Assembly (NCBI RefSeq): GCF_965140245.1
Contig: NC_134055.1
Location: forward strand, 6,131,033 to 6,195,032
Reading direction: 5' to 3'
DNA from: Athene noctua
Taxonomy: Eukaryota; Chordata; Aves; Strigiformes; Strigidae
Length of the DNA stretch: 64,000 bases
Below the pieces are notes generated by a model that worked only from the letters and a program-made list of their open reading frames with translations, had not been told where the DNA came from and did not search any database. Shown piece after piece: positions 58,801-64,000 of the stretch. Within the stretch, counting starts at the first letter, position 1. The number at the start of each line of letters is the position of its first letter. Position numbers and translations under genes: made by a program.

Positions 58801-60810
58801 CCAGCTGATCCGAGACGGGAGCCGGCGCGCGCGGCGGCGGGGGGAGGCGGCGGCACCGGGCCGGGCCGCGGCGGGGCGGTGGCGCTGGGCCGCGCCGCGC
58901 AGGTGGGTCCGGTGGGGCCGCGCTGGGGCGGGCGTTAAGGGCAGCCGAGCCTGTCGCGGAGCCGCCGGTGCACCGGGGGTCGAGGGGCCCGGTAGCCCCG
59001 CCGCACGCCCTGGAGTCCTGCCGGGGAAGGTCACCTTTCCCCGGGGCAGGGCGGTGGGGGGGAGCTCGCCTCGACGCGACGCGACTCTCCCAGGGCTCCG
59101 CGGGCGCAGTCTGGGCCGGGCGGCCTCGCCCCCGGTGGCGGCGGGGCGGGGTGAGGGGGGGTTGGGACCGGGACCGGGGCGCGGTCCCCGGTCCGGGGGG
59201 TCCCGGGAGGGCGGGCGGGGCTACAGCCGAGGCCGCCCCGCGACGGGCGGGGGCCGCCCCGGGGGTGACCTTCACTCCGGGACCGGGCTGGGCAGACTTT
59301 GACCCAAGGCCGCTCCCCGCCGTGGGCACGGACCGGAGCATCCCGGGCAGCGGAGGGGGCGGGAGGTCGGCGGGGCGTCCCGGGGGGAAGTGAAGGGACA
59401 GGCTTTGCCGTGGAGCGGCGGAGGGGAGCTGTCTCCCTTAGGGGGGGAGGGTGGAGTTGGTTTTACCGAGACGGGAGACGTTGTGGGGGGGGGTGTGACT
59501 CTGTTAAACAGGGAGGGGGGCACCAGCTGGGGGCACAGCGGGTTTTATTAACGGGGCGAGGTCCCGCCAAGACCCCTCCCTGTGCCGGTGGGGTCTGTCG
59601 GTGCTGAGAAGGGGTGGGGGAGAGCCCTGTTACTGGCAGGGCCCCCCCCTCGTCAACCCCCGGTACCGGCAGTGCCCCCGGGGCTGGCGGGGCCAGTGGC
59701 TCAGCGGCGGGTGCTGATTCACGGGCCGGCGGGGGTGGAGCAGGGCCGGGACCCGCTCGCTGGAATCCGGACCAGATGTACCCGGCACGCCAGGAATGCT
59801 CGGCATCCCCGCCAGGCCCCGCCGCTGCCGCTGCTCCCCGCCTGCCGCCACCGGCCCCGCACCGTGAGCCTCCCCGCAGCCCCCCGCCGCGACACCCACC
59901 GGGACTCCGGCCTTCCCCGCGAAGGCCTGGGGCCAGCCGGGCTCCCGAGTGCCTTTGGGGTGACGCTGGTGGGAGGATGCTGCAGGGAAGCCACTGTGGT
60001 GACCGGCCGGGGGGGCTTCCTGGGGCCGTCTGTCCCTACACTGGGGCCTTCTGTGCCTCCCCCCCCCCCCCCCAGCAGGGCCGAACGCTTGGGGGGTTTC
60101 CCCCAACTCAATCCCCGCAGCCAAAACACGGGGTGGTGTGGGAAGGGTTGTGGTTTTTTGGTTTTTTTTCTGGCGTGGAGGGGGAAACAATAGGGTTCCA
60201 CCCTGGGCCTCGGACTTGGTGTCCTTGTCCTCTGACAAAACGACACAGAAAAAGGCTGCGCTCCCCAAAATTCCTCTGGTGGAGGTTTGGCAGCAGCCGC
60301 CTGACAAAGTGTCTTCCCCGGCAGGCGGTGGCTGGCTCCCGGCCAGGTGGGACCCGGCCAGCGCGGATGCCCGAGGTGAGCAGCTGGGGAATGCCATAAC
60401 CCCGACCTGCGGTCGCCTCCCTGCCACGGCCACGGGTCCCTGCTGGAGCAGGTTGCCTTATCTCTTATTTTCTGGCAGAAACAGCCCCGATTTCTCTGCC
60501 TGTCACTTGCGTTTCAGGGCCGGCTGCAGGTGCCGGAGCCGATGCACCACCTGCTTTGGGAGAGGGGAGGGATGGGAATAGTCGAGGTCAGAGTTGCTTC
60601 TGGATCCACAGTGACAAGGGGGTGATCCCGTGGGATCTCAGCCCTGAGGAGCTTCCTGGGGTGGATCAGGGCTTTGGTGCTGGGGTGGGGGAGAGGAGCA
60701 GCTCTGCCGCCTCAGGTGGCTGCTGTGGGTGACGTCTCAGCTCAGCGCGGTTCAGTCCTGGCTCTGACGTGTGCGTTCCCTTCCCAGGCGCTGCCCCGCC
60801 GCCCCGCTCC

Positions 60811-60900
60811 TGGCTAACCAGCACCAGTTCTTCAGTGGCAAGCTTTATGTCCTTTTCTAGTAGCTAAAGCTGCCAGTTGAAGAACTGTTGAATGTAGCCA
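60811..60900 (+). ncRNA. MIR22: miR-22 precursor hairpin
   Basis: Recognised by both mature arms, identical to the vertebrate miR-22 sequences as I remember them. The 5p arm is at 60826-60847 (begins AGTTCTTCAGTGG) and the 3p arm at 60867-60888 (begins AAGCTGCCAGTTGAAG). The 3p seed AGCTGCC is intact. The loop differs from human, and the stem closes with TGGCTA (60811-60816) pairing TAGCCA (60895-60900). Strand is plus, the same as the host. miR-22 is expressed widely and targets, among others, PTEN and ERalpha mRNAs in mammals. Confidence 0.97.
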
Positions 60901-61160
60901 CTCTCTTCTCATCACCGAGACCTTGGATGTCAGCTGGACCTGCGCCTCGAGCAACCAGGACGAGCCAGTCTGCAAATCTGAGGGCTGAGGATGAGCCTGA
61001 CCAGGATGAAGAAGTCTCCTCGCAGCCTCCAGACAGAACCTTGGTGGGGGATTGCCGGGCAGCCCTGCCAGCGTCCCCGCCACCGTTGGGGTGCCACTGG
61101 CTGAGAGATGACTAGAGAAGACCGAAAAAGTCATTAAACTTTCTCTTTTGCTCAACAGTT

Positions 61161-64000
61161 CATTTTTAGGAAGTTTGTTGCCTGTGGGGTGCCCAGACCT
61201 CCCTGGTGGGAGGGTGGTGGGGGCTGTGAACACTCGGTGTGCTGGGTGGGTGTGTAGCACTGGAGCATCGGGGTCCGCAGCTGGAGGCTTGGTTGTTCAG
61301 GTCTTCTTGGTTTGTTGTGAGCAAAAGAGGTGACCCAAGGCTGGGTGCAGCTTGCAGGAATGACCTGCTGCTGAGCTCAGGAGCAGGATTAACCCTGCAA
61401 CAGGCCAAGAAGTGGGATGGAGCCAGAGGAGAGGGCCAGCTCCACACCCAGGCTGCCCTGGCGCGGGTCGGGGTCGGGCGCAGTGGGGCTGGGCTGCCGG
61501 GAGCGGGTGACTCAGGGCCGAGTCACGCGTGGCCCCAGACGTCTGTTCCGGGAATCACCATCCCAGGCTGGGCAGCCCTGTCTGCAGCCAGCCCTGGGGC
61601 AGTGCCAGGATTCCAGGTATTTGGAGCTGGCAGCGCTGAGAGGGACCTGGGTGAACCTTGCTGGGCTCCTTGTGGCCTCCAGGCTCTGCCTTGGTGGTGG
61701 AAGAAGCAGAAGACAGCCCCGGAGGGGACTTGGAAGCTGCTCTCCAGAGATGGAGATCCCCCCCCTGCCTTGCAGTGGACAAGGGGGGAGCTGTATATTT
61801 CTCCTGTGGCTCAGCGCGGGGTGAAATATCTCTGTGTGGACCCAGCAAGGGCTCCTTGGTGCCTCTCCCATCGGACAGCCAGTTCCACCACCACCTTCCA
61901 GGCTGCCTTGGTGGCTGGGAAGCAGAGGAGTGGCTGGGCACTGCTGCTCAGGGCCTGCCAGGAAGAGCACGGCTCATCTCAGCTCCAAGGGTGGGCAGGG
62001 AGGAATGGCCCTGTGCTGAAATAATTCTGCACAGTCTCAATTAAATCTGCCTGTCCAGGCTCCAGCTGCCCAAGGCAGGGCTGCTACCAAATTTTGGCAC
62101 CCAGTGATGTGCAGAAAGTGGCTTGGTGTCTGTGAAGTGGTAGAAGTGAAGCAAATCTGTTGTCCTGGGGTTTTTCCTTATATAAAGCTGCTCTGACTGG
62201 TGTGTGCTTGCCGTTGGCTACAAGAAGATGAGTTTCTTTGGGGTCGCTGTCACCTGGACAAAGTGGGGCTGCTGACCCCCCTCGCGTTGCTCTCTGAGAA
62301 GAACAGACCCTGGATGAACACCTCCAGCCTGAGACAGAGTTGGCCTCTTCCACCACAGCTGCCCTGCTGCAAGTCCAGACAAAAGAGCTGGTACCTGCTC
62401 GGTGCTCAACAAGTCCTGGGGTGCAGAGAGGGGACAAAAAGTCAGGGGGGAAGGTGGGGGTTGGTGCATGCCTGAGGGCAAGGAGGAGCAGCTCCGGGGC
62501 TGTGCTTCCCCTTCCACACATCACAGCACAGTGCTGTCCATGCTTGATACGGAGGGGAGCTGTGAACTCCAGCCACCAGCATCTCTGCCCTTGCGTGCCT
62601 CGATGTACAGGTAACGCTGAGATTTGCTGCTTCCTCCTGTCGTCACGAAGGACTGACCTCTGCTGAAAACCAGCTCTTTTCCTGGTAAGATGTGGCCGTT
62701 GCAGAGCAGAGAGTTGCCCTAAGGAGCAGCACCAAGCCCCTAGGGTCAGGAAATGTACAATAAATTTTAAAAAGTTGTATTTCAGGTCAAATTGATAAGT
62801 GAGAAGGTGGCAGAGTGCAAGTTTGTACATTTAACACCAAACCAGCGTTGCAGTGTCTTGCCTGCTGAGCAAACAGGCTCGGGCTCTGGCTAGCCTGCGT
62901 TTAATGTAAAACCAGAGGAGTTTTAGGCTGACAAAGTGCATGTCCCTGCGGGAACTTGCCAGCTCTCGGGGTTTACCCTTCCTCCTGCAAAGCCCCATGT
63001 GACCAGTGAGTAAGTGCAGTGTTTCCTGTAGAAAGCACAGCCTCGCTCACTGTTGCCTTGCAGAAATCTAGTACCTCTTTCCTCAAGCATCGAGGCTGTG
63101 TTTCTTGCAGCATCTGGCCGCCTCCTCGAAGCACTCAGCGTGCAGGGACACCGCAGGAGAGGGGACACAAACCGGGACATGCAATATTCAGATGGCTGTA
63201 GATGCTGGCAGGTGCTGCTCGCCCCGAGGTCGGACAGCAGCCCTCTGCCCTTAGGGGTAGGGTATTTGGTGTGAGTTCCTGCACACAGGCCATCTAGTTC
63301 CCAGCTGGGAGAGCAGCTTGCCTCAGTCACAGCTACCCTCGCTGGGAAAATGTGCTTTTGCAAAGTAGAAGGTCAGCGTGACCGGCGTGTTGAATGAAAC
63401 CTCCCTGCCAACAGCCGGCGAGAAGAGCAGGAGGGGTTGGTGGATCTGTAAACATGTGGCTGCTTCTGCCTGCTCAGAGCCTCAGCTGAGCCTCCAGGAT
63501 GTGAGCATCCACCTCTTGCCCAACTGATTCCCAGTTTAGAAGAGAGGAGAAAGCACTGCTTTGCTTTGCCCCAGCACACAAGCGAGCAGCCAAGGGCTGT
63601 CTGCAAATGCAAAAGGCAGGTGCTGGGTTCAGCTTTGCTCGTGATTTTATTTTTTTCGTGCTGGGATGGGAGGATGAGAAGCTGTTAATACTTGGTTGAC
63701 TCTGTGCCCCTGGCAGCAGGGCATGTACCAAGCTTCATTTCTGCCAGCGAGGGTGTGTTGCAGATGTCGCAGGCCCTGCAAACGAGAGGTACGTTGGGGA
63801 TTTGCAGTAATTCCTCGTGACTTTGTGTGTCTCAGTGGACTCTGCTGCCATGGGGACACAGCACAGAGCCACCCACCGGCTTGGTCAGGGTGTCACTTAC
63901 TCTGCCTCTTCTTTAGAGATTTGTTTCCCCGAGTATAAAACTTCTGCGATCAGAGACACCATGGGGTCACAGTTCAGGCTGGCAGCTGCAGTCACGAAGC
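61161..64000. other. Right-end region with no recognised gene
   Basis: By human synteny TLCD2 would be next on the plus strand, but I could not find any exon resembling a TLC-domain protein here. Isolated poly(A)-like signals occur (ATTAAA near 62040; AATAAA at 62759-62764). At 63937 a TATAAAA precedes an ATG at 63960, which opens a frame running off the window. None of these has enough support to call a gene. Confidence 0.5.

Larger units (their letters stand above)
57481..61160 (+). ncRNA. MIR22HG: MIR22 host transcript (MIR22HG-like), spliced
   Basis: Noncoding RNA carrying miR-22. The first exon is taken as about 57481-57560, ending at a strong donor (GGCGGCAG then GTGAGTGCC). The last exon begins at 60787 after TTCCCTTCCCAG, includes the miR-22 hairpin, and ends after ATTAAA (61133-61138). 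An alternative first exon may end at 58902 (CGCGCAG then GTGGGTCC), downstream of a dense cluster of CCAAT boxes. The human host has the same layout: head-to-head with WDR81, hairpin in an internal or terminal exon. Exon 1 is inferred from splice signals; the last exon is better supported. Confidence 0.65.

Noticed and set aside
60058..60075. Long C run as a possible functional i-motif or G-quadruplex
   Set aside because: Homopolymer runs are common throughout this island and nothing singles this one out; it may also be of uncertain length.
57151..60433. Many long Pro/Arg/Gly-rich open frames on both strands
   Set aside because: Stop codons are rare in GC-rich DNA. None has homology, splice framing or the codon pattern of a real protein.

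Overview
This is a vertebrate nuclear segment, almost certainly from a bird. It holds five multi-exon protein genes in the order RPA1 (-), SMYD4 (+), SERPINF1 (-), SERPINF2 (-), WDR81 (-), followed by the microRNA gene MIR22 and its host transcript (+). From memory this is the conserved block of human 17p13.3 (TLCD2-MIR22HG-WDR81-SERPINF2-SERPINF1-SMYD4-RPA1) in inverse orientation. Short introns, the encoded protein sequences, a very GC-rich right third, a retroviral LTR of a type I remember from neoavian genomes, and a sauropsid CR1-like LINE relic all point to a bird, probably Neoaves rather than a galliform. No species can be named from this. I rebuilt exon chains by hand from splice sites, reading phase and remembered protein homology. 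Every junction reported for the five coding genes keeps phase.

Layout. 1-17.56 kb: RPA1, with 14 coding exons visible and the C-terminal ~100 codons beyond the left edge. 17.56-17.78 kb: a bidirectional CpG promoter. 17.78-24.45 kb: SMYD4, complete (799 aa), with a solo LTR in one intron. 24.95-29.36 kb: SERPINF1/PEDF, complete coding region (417 aa), tail-to-tail with SMYD4. 29.4-36.3 kb: SERPINF1 5' flank, then intergenic DNA with little recognisable. 36.34-42.37 kb: SERPINF2/alpha-2-antiplasmin, complete (520 aa), with bird-specific changes in the reactive loop and both tails. 44.7-57.2 kb: WDR81, complete (1910 aa), with a minisatellite in its 5' intron. 57.2-61.15 kb: a CpG-island promoter complex and the spliced MIR22 host gene, with a perfect miR-22 hairpin in the last exon. 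61.2-64 kb: no gene recognised.

The genes are neighbours by ancient synteny rather than one pathway. RPA1 serves DNA replication and repair. SMYD4 is a TPR/SET/MYND protein. The two clade-F serpins are secreted tandem paralogues (anti-angiogenic PEDF and plasmin inhibitor). WDR81 acts in endosomal phosphoinositide control and autophagy. miR-22 is a broadly expressed regulatory RNA. I found no new multi-gene system. The points most worth following are the remodelled SERPINF2 protein, the dense regulatory architecture at 57.4-58.9 kb (an ERE/CRE overlap, six co-oriented CCAAT boxes, a ZNF143-type site inside a perfect inverted repeat) and the WDR81 intron minisatellite.
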